From Bacteroidales bacterium (GTDB taxonomy: Bacteria; Bacteroidota; Bacteroidia; Bacteroidales; UBA932): a DNA stretch of 50,399 nucleotides. Positions 16,704 to 25,189 of this stretch are shown in pieces. The notes beneath the pieces are model-generated. The model worked only from the letters and a program-made list of their open reading frames with translations. It was not told the origin of the DNA and made no database searches. A program made the translations under genes and the position numbers. How positions within the stretch are numbered: position 1 is the first letter of the stretch; every line of letters starts with the position of its first letter. The stretch lies in contig JAQVRQ010000007.1 in assembly GCA_028700975.1 (NCBI GenBank), positions 1 to 50,399 of the forward strand. Reading direction: 5' to 3'.

Positions 16704-18095
16704 ATGAAGAATAAATACATTGATTTAATAGAACAATCTTTTGAGTTTCCTCAAGATGAGTTTAGAGTGGAAGATGGTGAACTCTATTTTCATAATATCC
16801 CGGTTATGGACCTTATTGAGCAATATGGAACACCTCTTAAGATTACATATTTGCCTAAAATATCATCACAGATTCAAAGGGCTAAAAGGATGTTCAATGT
16901 TGCAATGGCAAAAGTGGACTACAAAGGTGAGTATCATTATTGTTATTGTACAAAAAGTTCTCATTTCTCTTTTGTTATGGAAGAGGCATTAAAAAATGAC
17001 ATTCATATTGAGACATCATCTGCATTTGACCTAAACCTTATTGAGTCACTTCACGAACAGAATGTAGTAAGTAAAGATCATTACATTATCTGTAATGGCT
17101 ATAAGAAAGATATATATATTGAAAACATTGCTGGATTCATTCAAAACGGATGGAAAAATACTATTCCTGTCTTGGATAATATGAATGAATTAGACCAACT
17201 TGATGCTGCAATTGAACAAAATTTGAAAATCGGAATAAGAATTGCTGCGGAAGAGGAACCAAAATTTGAATTTTATACATCCCGCCTTGGTATACGATAT
17301 AGTGATATCATTCCCTTCTTTGAGAGTAAGATAAAGAAGAATAAAAAATTCTCTCTTAAAATGCTCCATTTTTTCATTAACACAGGTATTAGGGATAATG
17401 CATATTATTGGAACGAATTAAGTAAATGTGTATCAGTTTATTGTGATTTAAAAGCAATCTGTCCAGAACTTGATTCCTTAAATATAGGCGGAGGGTTTCC
17501 CATTAAAAACTCTCTCGCCCAAGATTATGACTATGAGTATATGGCAGAGGAGATTATTGCTCAAGTAAAGAGTATATGTCAACAACGAAACACTCCGGAA
17601 CCTCATATTTTTACTGAGTTTGGTAGTTTTACAGTTGGGGAAAGTGGTGCAACTATATACCAGGTAATGGGACAAAAGCAGCAGAACGATAGAGAAAGAT
17701 GGTATATGGTTGATAGCTCATTTATGACAACGCTTCCGGATACGTGGGGTTTAAAACAACGGTTTATTCTTCTTCCTGTTAATAAATGGAACGACGAATA
17801 TCAAAGAGTTTTTCTAGGAGGCCTTACTTGTGATAGTCAGGATTACTACAACGCAGAGGCTCACGCTAATGCAATATTTCTTCCTGTTACTAACGTAGGG
17901 GAACCTTTATATATCGGTTTCTTTCATACTGGAGCCTATCAAGAGTCTATCGCTGGATTTGGAGGTATTCAGCATTGTCTGCAGCCTGCTCCAAAGCATA
18001 TTATTATTGATCTTGATGAGAACGGAGAGTATTTTACAAAACTTTTCAGTAAAGAACAGACATATAAATCAATGCTTAAAATATTAGGTTACTAA
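16704..18095 (+). CDS. speA: Arginine decarboxylase-like enzyme, PLP fold type III
   Basis: This is a pyridoxal-phosphate decarboxylase of the alanine-racemase fold. It matches the short (about 460 residue) family annotated as arginine decarboxylase in Bacteroidota, not the long E. coli SpeA. Features seen are YCYCTKSSHFSFVMEEAL near residue 75 (Lys80 is the likely PLP lysine), HIETSSAFDLNLIESL, ICNGYKKD, LNIGGGFPIKNS near 258 (PLP phosphate glycines), TEFGSFTVGESG near 305, and LGGLTCDSQDYYN near 372 (a substrate-site Cys-Asp as in ornithine/diaminopimelate decarboxylases). Its expected role is the first step of polyamine synthesis, arginine to agmatine. Its stop shares one base with the next gene's ATG. 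The substrate is inferred from family naming. Confidence 0.8.
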   Translation: MKNKYIDLIEQSFEFPQDEFRVEDGELYFHNIPVMDLIEQYGTPLKITYLPKISSQIQRAKRMFNVAMAKVDYKGEYHYCYCTKSSHFSFVMEEALKNDIHIETSSAFDLNLIESLHEQNVVSKDHYIICNGYKKDIYIENIAGFIQNGWKNTIPVLDNMNELDQLDAAIEQNLKIGIRIAAEEEPKFEFYTSRLGIRYSDIIPFFESKIKKNKKFSLKMLHFFINTGIRDNAYYWNELSKCVSVYCDLKAICPELDSLNIGGGFPIKNSLAQDYDYEYMAEEIIAQVKSICQQRNTPEPHIFTEFGSFTVGESGATIYQVMGQKQQNDRERWYMVDSSFMTTLPDTWGLKQRFILLPVNKWNDEYQRVFLGGLTCDSQDYYNAEAHANAIFLPVTNVGEPLYIGFFHTGAYQESIAGFGGIQHCLQPAPKHIIIDLDENGEYFTKLFSKEQTYKSMLKILGY

Positions 18096-18811
18096 TGATA
18101 TCAAAGCAAGAGCTAAAGTTTGTCAAATCACTTGCTCAAAAGAAATTTAGAGATGAAAACTCTATGTTTGTTATAGAGGGAGAAAAGCTTTTGCAAGAGG
18201 CCGAAAGGAGTAATGTAACAATATTAAAAATATATAGAAGAGAGGAAATTGGTGATGAGAATATGTCAAAAATTTCACAACTAGCTTCACCCTCTCCGGT
18301 ACTAGCTGTTCTAAAAATGCCTGAAGTTATTGAAAATCCAAAACCTAATCCTGAAAAAATCCAACTTTCACTTGATATGGTTAAAGATCCAGGTAATTTA
18401 GGCACAATAATAAGAATCGCAGACTGGTATGGAATAGATGATATTTTTCTCTCTAACGGATGTGTAGAGGTTTATAATCCCAAATGCGTTCAATCAACAA
18501 TGGGCGCATTGTTCCGCGTAAGAGTTCACTATGTAGATCTTCCTGCATTTATTAATACTTACAAGGATTTACTTCCTGTGTACGGTACTTTTTTAAATGC
18601 TACATCAATCTATAAAACAAACCTTGAAAATAAAGGATTAATTGTATTAGGCAGTGAATCCGATGGTATTTCAAAAGAGGTTGCATCTTTAATTGACAAA
18701 AAAATTATGATACCCCCATTTCCTATCAATTCTAAGAGAAGCGAATCTCTAAATGTTGCGATTGCAACAGCTGTAATTTGTGCTGAATTTAGACGCCCTT
18801 TTGGCGCATAG
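18095..18811 (+). CDS. RNA 2'-O-methyltransferase, SPOUT (TrmH/SpoU) family
   Basis: Residues 1-95 are a SpoU substrate-binding domain (KFVKSLAQKKFRDENSMFVIEGEKLL, an L30e-like segment). Residues about 100-238 form the trefoil-knot methyltransferase: DMVKDPGNLGTIIRIADWYG (motif 1, with the RNA-contacting Arg), LGSESDGIS (motif 2), and SLNVAIATAVICAEF (motif 3). It is a paralogue of the convergent RlmB gene. The target nucleotide, rRNA or tRNA, cannot be told from sequence. The ATG overlaps the last base of the preceding TAA, so it is probably translated by reinitiation after the decarboxylase. The final 23 bases overlap antiparallel with the end of rlmB. Confidence 0.88.
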   Translation: MISKQELKFVKSLAQKKFRDENSMFVIEGEKLLQEAERSNVTILKIYRREEIGDENMSKISQLASPSPVLAVLKMPEVIENPKPNPEKIQLSLDMVKDPGNLGTIIRIADWYGIDDIFLSNGCVEVYNPKCVQSTMGALFRVRVHYVDLPAFINTYKDLLPVYGTFLNATSIYKTNLENKGLIVLGSESDGISKEVASLIDKKIMIPPFPINSKRSESLNVAIATAVICAEFRRPFGA

Positions 18812-19529
18812 CTTCAAACATAATTATAGATGCCGCAACTGATACATTTAAGGATCCTATTTTTCCAGCTTGTGGAATCTGTGCTTTATATTCAGATATC
18901 GCAAGTATTGAATCAGAAACACCTTTATCTTCAGATCCCATAATAACCGCAGTGGGTTTTTTAAAATCAATATCGTAAATACTTATATCACCTTTTTCTG
19001 TTGCTGAAACAATTTGAAAGCCATTCTCTATTAAGTAATACACGGCAGACCTAAGATTTGGGACTTTTGCCGCAGGTACTCTTAGTAAAGCTCCAGCTGA
19101 GGCTTTGATAGCCTCTCCATTAACTGCAGCCCCACCTTTTGCTGGTAGAATAATCCCCTTTGCTCCGGCGCACTCGGCACTTCTGGCAGTTGCCCCAAAG
19201 TTTCTGACATCACTTACCCCATCCAAAAGGACAATAATTGGATTAGAATCTGACGATAGAGCATCTTCAACAATCTTTTCTATAGATGAATACTCAACTT
19301 GAGAAATTAGAGCTATTACTCCCTGATGCCTTCCTCTTGTTATTCTGTTTAATCTCTCTTCCGGAACAAACTGCACATTAACCCCTGCATCTTGAAGCAT
19401 TTTTAAAAGTCTGTGAAATTGCATCCCGTCAAGACCCTGTCTGAACATTACCTTTTCAATTCTCTTTCCTGCTTCAAGCGCCTCCATTACAGGGTGCATA
19501 CCAAAGAGATACTCATTCTTATTTTCCAT
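18789..19529 (-). CDS. rlmB: 23S rRNA (guanosine-2'-O-)-methyltransferase RlmB
   Basis: This is a SPOUT 2'-O-methyltransferase; E. coli RlmB modifies G2251 in the peptidyl-transferase P loop. The N-terminus FGMHPVMEALEAGKRIEKV is typical of the L30e-like RlmB substrate domain, followed by RHQGVIALIS. Knot motifs are LLDGVSDVRNFGATARSAECAGAKG, MGSEDKGVS and GSLNVSVAASIIMFEAMRQ. The length of 246 residues is standard. It is the last gene of the valS to rlmB minus-strand run, 8 bases after the ABC-F gene. Its 3' end overlaps the plus-strand SPOUT gene by 23 bases. Confidence 0.92.
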   Translation of the reverse strand: MENKNEYLFGMHPVMEALEAGKRIEKVMFRQGLDGMQFHRLLKMLQDAGVNVQFVPEERLNRITRGRHQGVIALISQVEYSSIEKIVEDALSSDSNPIIVLLDGVSDVRNFGATARSAECAGAKGIILPAKGGAAVNGEAIKASAGALLRVPAAKVPNLRSAVYYLIENGFQIVSATEKGDISIYDIDFKKPTAVIMGSEDKGVSDSILAISEYKAQIPQAGKIGSLNVSVAASIIMFEAMRQKGV

Positions 19530-19537
19530 TTTTATTA

Positions 19538-21454
19538 TTAATTATGTAGAGACTCCCACTCCTCCATTAGTTTTGAAAGTTTCTCTTTTAAAACATCATA
19601 TTTTATTATAAGTTCACTTAACTTATCCATCTCTGGTTGTTTTGATAGTTCATTTTCAATAAGGGCTATCTCCCCTTCTGTTTTTTCAATAACAGACTCA
19701 CAATTTGCTATTTGTTGCTCTCTTTTTCTCTCATCTTTATTTCCTTCCCGTTTTTGCCTTTTCCAAGAAACTTTATCTTGAGTCTGATTTGGTAATGATT
19801 TAGATATTCTCGGTAGTTCAATTTTCTCTTTGTTATCGTTTTCTTCTCTTTTTCTCCTCTCTAGATAGTCTGAAACTGATCCTATGTGTTCTCTGATTCT
19901 GCCATCTTTGAATTCAAGAACTTTATTAACCAAACCATCTAAAAAATCTCTATCGTGAGAAACCACAACAAGGGTCCCATTATATTTAATCAAAGCCTGT
20001 TTAAGAATATCCTTAGATCTAATATCCATATGGTTAGTGGGTTCATCTAATGCAAGCAAATTGTATGGCTTTAAAATTAATTTTGCCATTGCTAGCCTAG
20101 ATTTTTCACCTCCACTTAATACTGAGACCCTTTTTTCAACGTCTTCTCCTCTGAAAAGAAATGCTCCAAGGATATCTCTTATCTTTGTTCTAACATCACC
20201 TGTTGCTATTTTCTCAAGAGTTTCAAAAACCGTATCGTTTCCAATTAGTAGCTCATCTTGATTTTGAGCATAATAACCAAGAGATACATTGTGACCAAGT
20301 TCAATTATTCCTGTTGTAGGAGTCAACTCACCAGAAAGAAGCTTCATAAAGGTGCTTTTTCCCTCTCCATTTCTTCCTACTAGAGCAATCTTCTCTCCTC
20401 TTTCAATTATTATATCGGCATCTTTAAAAACGTTTTTAGTACCATAGGATTTCCCGAGATTTTTTGTTTTTATAGATATGTTCCCAGATCTTGGAGATGA
20501 AGGGAATTTCATTGTTATAGTCGATTTATCCTCTTCCTCAACCTCAATTCTATCAATTTTATCAAGCTGCTTAATCCTGGATTGAACTTGATTTGACTTT
20601 GTTGCTTTGTATCTGAATCTTTCTATAAACTCTTCGCTTTTTTCAATTAGTCTTTGTTGATTTTCATAAGCAGATCTTTGTTGCTCCATTCTCTCCTTCC
20701 TTAAGAGGATATATTTTGAATACGGAACCTTGTAATCATTTATTTTACCAAGCATTATCTCTACTGTTCTGTTTGTAACCTTATCTAAAAATCTCCTGTC
20801 GTGAGATACCAGGATAAGAGCACCAGTATAGGAAGCTAAGTAATCTTCCAACCATTGGATAGATTCTATATCAAGATGATTAGTAGGCTCATCCAGAAGA
20901 AGAGTTGTAGGCGATGAAAGAAGTATTTTGGCTAGTTCTATTCTCATATTCCACCCTTGACTAAATGATGAAGTTGGTCTCTCTAGTTCATTAATTTTAA
21001 ATCCAAGACCAAAAAGTGTTCTCTCTGCTTCACCTCTAGGGTTACCACTTTCATAGATATTCAGTTTATCGTGTAGTTCGTTTAGTTTGATAATCAGATT
21101 ATGGTAATCTTCGCTATTATAGTCATCTCTCTGTGAGAGTTGAGCAGATACAGCATCAATTTCCTCTTTTATGGCATCAATATGAGCAAAGGCAAGCATA
21201 GTCTCATTAATAACACTTTTATCCTTGGTATGCTCCATCTCTTGTGGGAGGTATCCTATTTTTTCGGATGCCGGTATCATAACCTTCCCTGAGGTAGGTT
21301 TATTTAAGCCTGCTAAAATTTTAAGAATTGTAGATTTACCGGAACCATTTTTTCCAACCAGTCCAATTTTGTCTTTGTCTCCTACATGGAAATTGACATC
21401 ACTGAAAAGATTGTATCCTCCAAAAGATACTATGAGGTCATTAATTGCTATCAC
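19538..21454 (-). CDS. ABC-F family ATPase (translation-factor type)
   Basis: This protein has two tandem ABC domains and no membrane segments, the layout of ribosome-acting ABC-F proteins (Uup/YheS/EttA-like). Walker A motifs are GLVGKNGSGKST (about 33-44) and ALVGRNGEGKST (about 356-367). Walker B motifs are TTLLLDEPTNHLD and LLALDEPTNHMD. The second signature is canonical (VLSGGEKSRLAMAKL); the first is degenerate (SFSQGWNMRIELAK). A charged inter-domain linker lies around 240-320. A Lys/Glu-rich coiled-coil tail occupies about 560-638, as in Uup and YdiF. The start is GTG at 21452-21454, overlapping tatC by 14 bases, and no ATG lies near. Antibiotic protection is possible for some family members, but nothing here points to it. 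Confidence 0.88.
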   Translation of the reverse strand: MIAINDLIVSFGGYNLFSDVNFHVGDKDKIGLVGKNGSGKSTILKILAGLNKPTSGKVMIPASEKIGYLPQEMEHTKDKSVINETMLAFAHIDAIKEEIDAVSAQLSQRDDYNSEDYHNLIIKLNELHDKLNIYESGNPRGEAERTLFGLGFKINELERPTSSFSQGWNMRIELAKILLSSPTTLLLDEPTNHLDIESIQWLEDYLASYTGALILVSHDRRFLDKVTNRTVEIMLGKINDYKVPYSKYILLRKERMEQQRSAYENQQRLIEKSEEFIERFRYKATKSNQVQSRIKQLDKIDRIEVEEEDKSTITMKFPSSPRSGNISIKTKNLGKSYGTKNVFKDADIIIERGEKIALVGRNGEGKSTFMKLLSGELTPTTGIIELGHNVSLGYYAQNQDELLIGNDTVFETLEKIATGDVRTKIRDILGAFLFRGEDVEKRVSVLSGGEKSRLAMAKLILKPYNLLALDEPTNHMDIRSKDILKQALIKYNGTLVVVSHDRDFLDGLVNKVLEFKDGRIREHIGSVSDYLERRKREENDNKEKIELPRISKSLPNQTQDKVSWKRQKREGNKDERKREQQIANCESVIEKTEGEIALIENELSKQPEMDKLSELIIKYDVLKEKLSKLMEEWESLHN

Positions 21455-22193
21455 GGCAGATTAGTATGCTGAATTCGTAAAGAAGATATAGTGGAGTTGC
21501 AACGACTAGAAGAGTAAAAGCGTCACCGCTAGGTGTTATAATTGCTGCTGTTATAACTAAAATAGTAAAAGCGTGTTTTCTGTATTTTTTTAAAAGGCTT
21601 TTACTTATAATACCAATTTTGGAGAGAATAAGTGCAAGGGCAGGCATTTCAAAGACAATACCCATTATTAAAATAAGTCTTGTAAACATTGATATATACG
21701 ACTGGAGTGATATTTGATTAGGAACTGCTTCGCTAACCTGATATGAACCCAAAAACCTTAATGTTAAAGGAAAAACAAAAAGGTATCCAACGATTACTCC
21801 AGTTATAAAAAGAAAAGATCCAAAACCAAATGCTCTCCTGGTAGCCTTTTGTTCATTTTCGTATAGCCCCGGTTTCACAAATAACCAAAATTGGTACAAA
21901 ATATAAGGGATTGCAAGGATTAAAGAAAGGGTTAGAGATACTGATATATGTATAAAAAATTGAGCAGATAGCTCAATATTTATAAGGTCAAGATTAAAAT
22001 CTTCACTAAAAGTACTACCCAACAATTTATAAAGAATAAAGTCAGGTTTAGTTGGAGCAAAAATAATATCACTAAATAAAAAATCTTTTGCTAGAAAAAT
22101 AGGAATTGCAAGAAGGAAAATTGCAATAGCAGATCTGAACAAAACTCTTCTGAGTTCGTCCAAATGATCCCAAAAGGTCATCTCTCCACTCAC
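21441..22193 (-). CDS. tatC: Sec-independent protein translocase TatC
   Basis: This is the polytopic receptor of the twin-arginine translocase, which exports folded proteins. The N-terminus [21 protein letters not shown] has the conserved cytoplasmic HLDELR motif. The family loop residues [10 protein letters not shown] (F/KPGL..E) follow the second membrane helix. Six hydrophobic segments are visible, ending in FSILICRD. The length of 250 residues is typical. The start overlaps the tatA stop by four bases (ATGA), so the two are coupled, and the end overlaps the ABC-F gene by 14 bases. No tatB is present, consistent with a minimal TatAC system. Confidence 0.95.
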   Translation of the reverse strand: MSGEMTFWDHLDELRRVLFRSAIAIFLLAIPIFLAKDFLFSDIIFAPTKPDFILYKLLGSTFSEDFNLDLINIELSAQFFIHISVSLTLSLILAIPYILYQFWLFVKPGLYENEQKATRRAFGFGSFLFITGVIVGYLFVFPLTLRFLGSYQVSEAVPNQISLQSYISMFTRLILIMGIVFEMPALALILSKIGIISKSLLKKYRKHAFTILVITAAIITPSGDAFTLLVVATPLYLLYEFSILICRDSN

Positions 22194-22396
22194 TTTTTAT
22201 CTTGCTCTTTATCTGAATCTGTTGTGTTTATCTCATCTTCAATCCCTTTGACACCATCCTTAAAGCTTTTAACTCCTTTGCCAATTCCTTTCATAAGTTC
22301 AGGTATCTTCTTTCCTCCAAATAGAAGAAGAACTATTAATGCGATAATAATGATCTCAGTTGCCCCAATTGACCCCAGAAATAATAAATGGTTCAT
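22190..22396 (-). CDS. tatA: Twin-arginine translocase subunit TatA
   Basis: This is the pore-forming subunit of the Tat pathway. One N-terminal membrane helix ([25 protein letters not shown], split by the conserved FG hinge) is followed by an amphipathic helix ([12 protein letters not shown]) and an acidic, Ser/Asp/Lys-rich tail. The length of 68 residues fits TatA/E. It lies directly before tatC with a four-base overlap and 11 bases after a thioesterase gene. Confidence 0.94.
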   Translation of the reverse strand: MNHLLFLGSIGATEIIIIALIVLLLFGGKKIPELMKGIGKGVKSFKDGVKGIEDEINTTDSDKEQDKK

Positions 22397-22407
22397 TTTA
22401 TTTGTGT

Positions 22408-22821
22408 TTAATCGTTTTCAAAATATGGTTTAAATACATCAACTACAAACTCGGGAGCTCGTGTTGGTTTTCTGCTTTGTGTGTGAATAAACCCCAAAGT
22501 TACACTTCCGGAAGCAACTTTCTGCTTTTTGGAATTAAAAATATCTGAATCTATAATAATTTTAACTTTTGGAATATCCTTAATTGTACTGACTATACAA
22601 ATCTCCTCACCCATTTTAACCGGAATTTTATAATCGCACTCAATATGAATTACAGGCATCATTATCCCTAATTCTTCAATTTTTTCAATAGGAAGCGCTA
22701 AATCTTTAAGAGCTTTACTTCTGGCAGTTTCAAAATATCTAATATAATTTGAATGGTGAACTATCCCCATAAGGTCTGTTTCATAGTATCTAACTTCAAG
22801 TTTCGTTTCTGAAATATACAT
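22408..22821 (-). CDS. Acyl-CoA thioesterase, YbgC/4HBT hot-dog family
   Basis: This is a single hot-dog-fold thioesterase of 137 residues. The active-site helix motif [21 protein letters not shown] (about 15-35) carries the catalytic Asp in the usual position before GxxxHxxYxxxFE. It would hydrolyse short-chain acyl-CoA or acyl-ACP thioesters, or 4-hydroxybenzoyl-CoA-like substrates. Relatives elsewhere sit with tol-pal genes, but here it lies between a PCMD lipoprotein gene (1 base away) and tatA (11 bases), so it is part of the long valS-rlmB transcript. Substrate unknown. Confidence 0.88.
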   Translation of the reverse strand: MYISETKLEVRYYETDLMGIVHHSNYIRYFETARSKALKDLALPIEKIEELGIMMPVIHIECDYKIPVKMGEEICIVSTIKDIPKVKIIIDSDIFNSKKQKVASGSVTLGFIHTQSRKPTRAPEFVVDVFKPYFEND

Positions 22822-22822
22822 T

Positions 22823-25189
22823 TTACTTCATTTTTATTGAACCAATTCCTGGTATGTGGTATATAAGTCTTACTTGATCTATCTCAAGAGTACTTCCATC
22901 TGCTCCTACAAAATATTCTCCTTGGCTACTTGATGAAAATCCAACTGAGACAAATTTAGTTTCGCCTAAATCATATCCTGAATTTGGCGATATAAGTATT
23001 TCCGTCTCTTTCCAGTTTATAACATCTTGATCAAAAATTTTTGTTCCAGATGCATATGGATTATCTCTATTATCACTCCAAAACTCTATCCACGCTTTAC
23101 CTGAATCCATACCAGATAAGTCTTCTACCGGATTAAAAGCAGGTATTGTTGTAGAAGATGTCTTAGGTGAAGTTCTTATAAGTTTACTCCCTTTTTTGTA
23201 CTTGTAAACAAAAACAAGTTTTTTTGGTAAGTATTGACCACTATAGGGAATCCCAAATAATGTCATACTAGATGGGTTGTAAACATCAGTTGCTAAAGTG
23301 CTGTAATTGAATTTTCCTAAAAATAAATTCCCAGATGCCAAAGAGGTGACTTTTATTATATCAGCAAAATTTATTGTTGAGAGAGAGGTCTTAATTAAAG
23401 CTCCATAATCTGATCTGTATCCGGTCGTTCTCTCAACTCCTACGACAGATGGATTATTTGAGCTATTCCAACCAGAGCCGTCACTTGGAAATATGGTATT
23501 TTCAATAGTTTTAAATTGAGGATGTGGGTGCCAAAGCTCCATATCTGCATTTGGTAATTGAGGTGCCGGAATAACTTTAATTTTCCAACTTTTTAAAGTG
23601 CCGTTTTCTGAAATAACTTCAAATTCGTAATTGCTTCCCCAAGGAATTTCAACAATACCACCAGAAACTATTCCATAAACATTAGAACCTATACTCACTT
23701 TAATTTTAGGGATGAATTTTAGAGGTGTATTTTCTTGAAAATTCTCTACAATTAATACAATTTCTCCAACTGAGGGTTCAATATATACTTCGTCAATTGT
23801 GTATGAATATGATGGATTTCCTACTATAAATTCAAGTATCTCGGCATTGTCAGATAAAGGTTTAAATTGATTTTCAAGCAAAATGGTCCAAATCTCGGAA
23901 ATTCCATTTCTTGAAATAGTAAAAGTAACTTCTTCGTCTAAAGAATTAAATGTAAGATTAGATGGTAGGTTTGTATCAATGTCATAGGTCGTATTAATTG
24001 ATACATTACTCAAAATCAGAGGGAAGTCTCCGGGAGATATCACTGGAATTATTATGTTTTTTTTCTCCTGATTAATAACTGGAGTACCTAAATTTAATGA
24101 TTCACTATGTGCAGAATAAGAATCCCAATGAAAAGATTTTATATCAATTATTGTCGTAAACTCTCTCAGAACAATTTTCCACTCTGAAAAAACTCCAGAA
24201 ATATTATCTATTACATAGAAGGTATTAATTCTATTTTGATTAGAATAAGTAATAATTCCATTGTCTGGTAATCCAGAACTTGTTAGAAAATCTTTAAGTT
24301 GGTATTCAACCTTAACTTTAATCTCATCACTGACGTTATCAGCACTATAAAAAAGAGTTAGAGTTCTATCTTTAGAGTGACTAATTAGCGTATCAATGAT
24401 GAAACCTTCAGATGTAGATATTGCAGATAAGTCTGAAAATGGCATATCTAACCGTTGAGATGCGATAGAAACCTCCTCCGGATCCGCAATAAACTCAGAA
24501 ATAGGGCTAAGCATAATAATTGACCACTCTTCTTCTCGTCCACTCTCACTGAGTAAGTTTAATTTAATTGTTTCACCTTGAAATGAAAATGTTACCTCAT
24601 CGCCATTATTCCAGTTAAGAATTTTTGCCCCGTCTGAAATACCTATTAATGGCTTAATTGTAAGTGGGTAAGTTGGATTTATAGAGTACAAAGATACAAT
24701 AGACTCTGTTGGATCTACAAATCCATCTTTAGCAATAAAAAAATGACTATTTGACTCTTGTGTAGTCTGAAATGTAACAATTTCTGAAATCTCTTTTGAT
24801 GGCAGGAGGTTAACTTTGAATTCATATCTTTTAGTCAAGCCACTACTAGATACTATGTTAACCGTTTTAATTGATGATTGATTTGCAAATTCAATTGACC
24901 CGTCGTTATCAAGCCCTAAAATTTTAATGTTTTTGTCGGAACATTCTATTATTGGATTTACCCTTATTGGGAATAAATATTTCCCATATTGTATAGGGAT
25001 TGTTACGCTATTGCCATCAATTAAAGGGGTTTCAAGAATAACATCATCAGGTGATACAGAATGTATTGATACATTTACTATACTATTTTCATCGCTAAGT
25101 TGAGCTACTTTTTCACAGGAAAAAAGCAAAGCAGCAAAGAGAATTATCTGCATAAACTTTTTGAAAGTGTAAAAGTAGATTTTTTTCAT
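22823..25189 (-). CDS. PCMD-domain lipoprotein with five Ig-like repeats
   Basis: This is a surface or periplasmic lipoprotein of 788 residues. The signal peptide is residues 1-24 with lipobox LLFSC (Cys25). Residues about 35-540 contain five repeats of roughly 100 residues. Each ends in a related strand motif: [11 protein letters not shown] (116-126), [11 protein letters not shown] (216-226), [11 protein letters not shown] (331-341), [11 protein letters not shown] (428-438), [11 protein letters not shown] (529-539). The C-terminal region from about 546 ([21 protein letters not shown], then [12 protein letters not shown] and [19 protein letters not shown]) matches the PCMD family (putative carbohydrate metabolism domain, PF13201). 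These are cell-surface glycan-associated proteins in Bacteroidota. The start overlaps the valS stop (ATGA), an odd operon partner. The ligand is unknown. Confidence 0.8.
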   Translation of the reverse strand: MKKIYFYTFKKFMQIILFAALLFSCEKVAQLSDENSIVNVSIHSVSPDDVILETPLIDGNSVTIPIQYGKYLFPIRVNPIIECSDKNIKILGLDNDGSIEFANQSSIKTVNIVSSSGLTKRYEFKVNLLPSKEISEIVTFQTTQESNSHFFIAKDGFVDPTESIVSLYSINPTYPLTIKPLIGISDGAKILNWNNGDEVTFSFQGETIKLNLLSESGREEEWSIIMLSPISEFIADPEEVSIASQRLDMPFSDLSAISTSEGFIIDTLISHSKDRTLTLFYSADNVSDEIKVKVEYQLKDFLTSSGLPDNGIITYSNQNRINTFYVIDNISGVFSEWKIVLREFTTIIDIKSFHWDSYSAHSESLNLGTPVINQEKKNIIIPVISPGDFPLILSNVSINTTYDIDTNLPSNLTFNSLDEEVTFTISRNGISEIWTILLENQFKPLSDNAEILEFIVGNPSYSYTIDEVYIEPSVGEIVLIVENFQENTPLKFIPKIKVSIGSNVYGIVSGGIVEIPWGSNYEFEVISENGTLKSWKIKVIPAPQLPNADMELWHPHPQFKTIENTIFPSDGSGWNSSNNPSVVGVERTTGYRSDYGALIKTSLSTINFADIIKVTSLASGNLFLGKFNYSTLATDVYNPSSMTLFGIPYSGQYLPKKLVFVYKYKKGSKLIRTSPKTSSTTIPAFNPVEDLSGMDSGKAWIEFWSDNRDNPYASGTKIFDQDVINWKETEILISPNSGYDLGETKFVSVGFSSSSQGEYFVGADGSTLEIDQVRLIYHIPGIGSIKMK

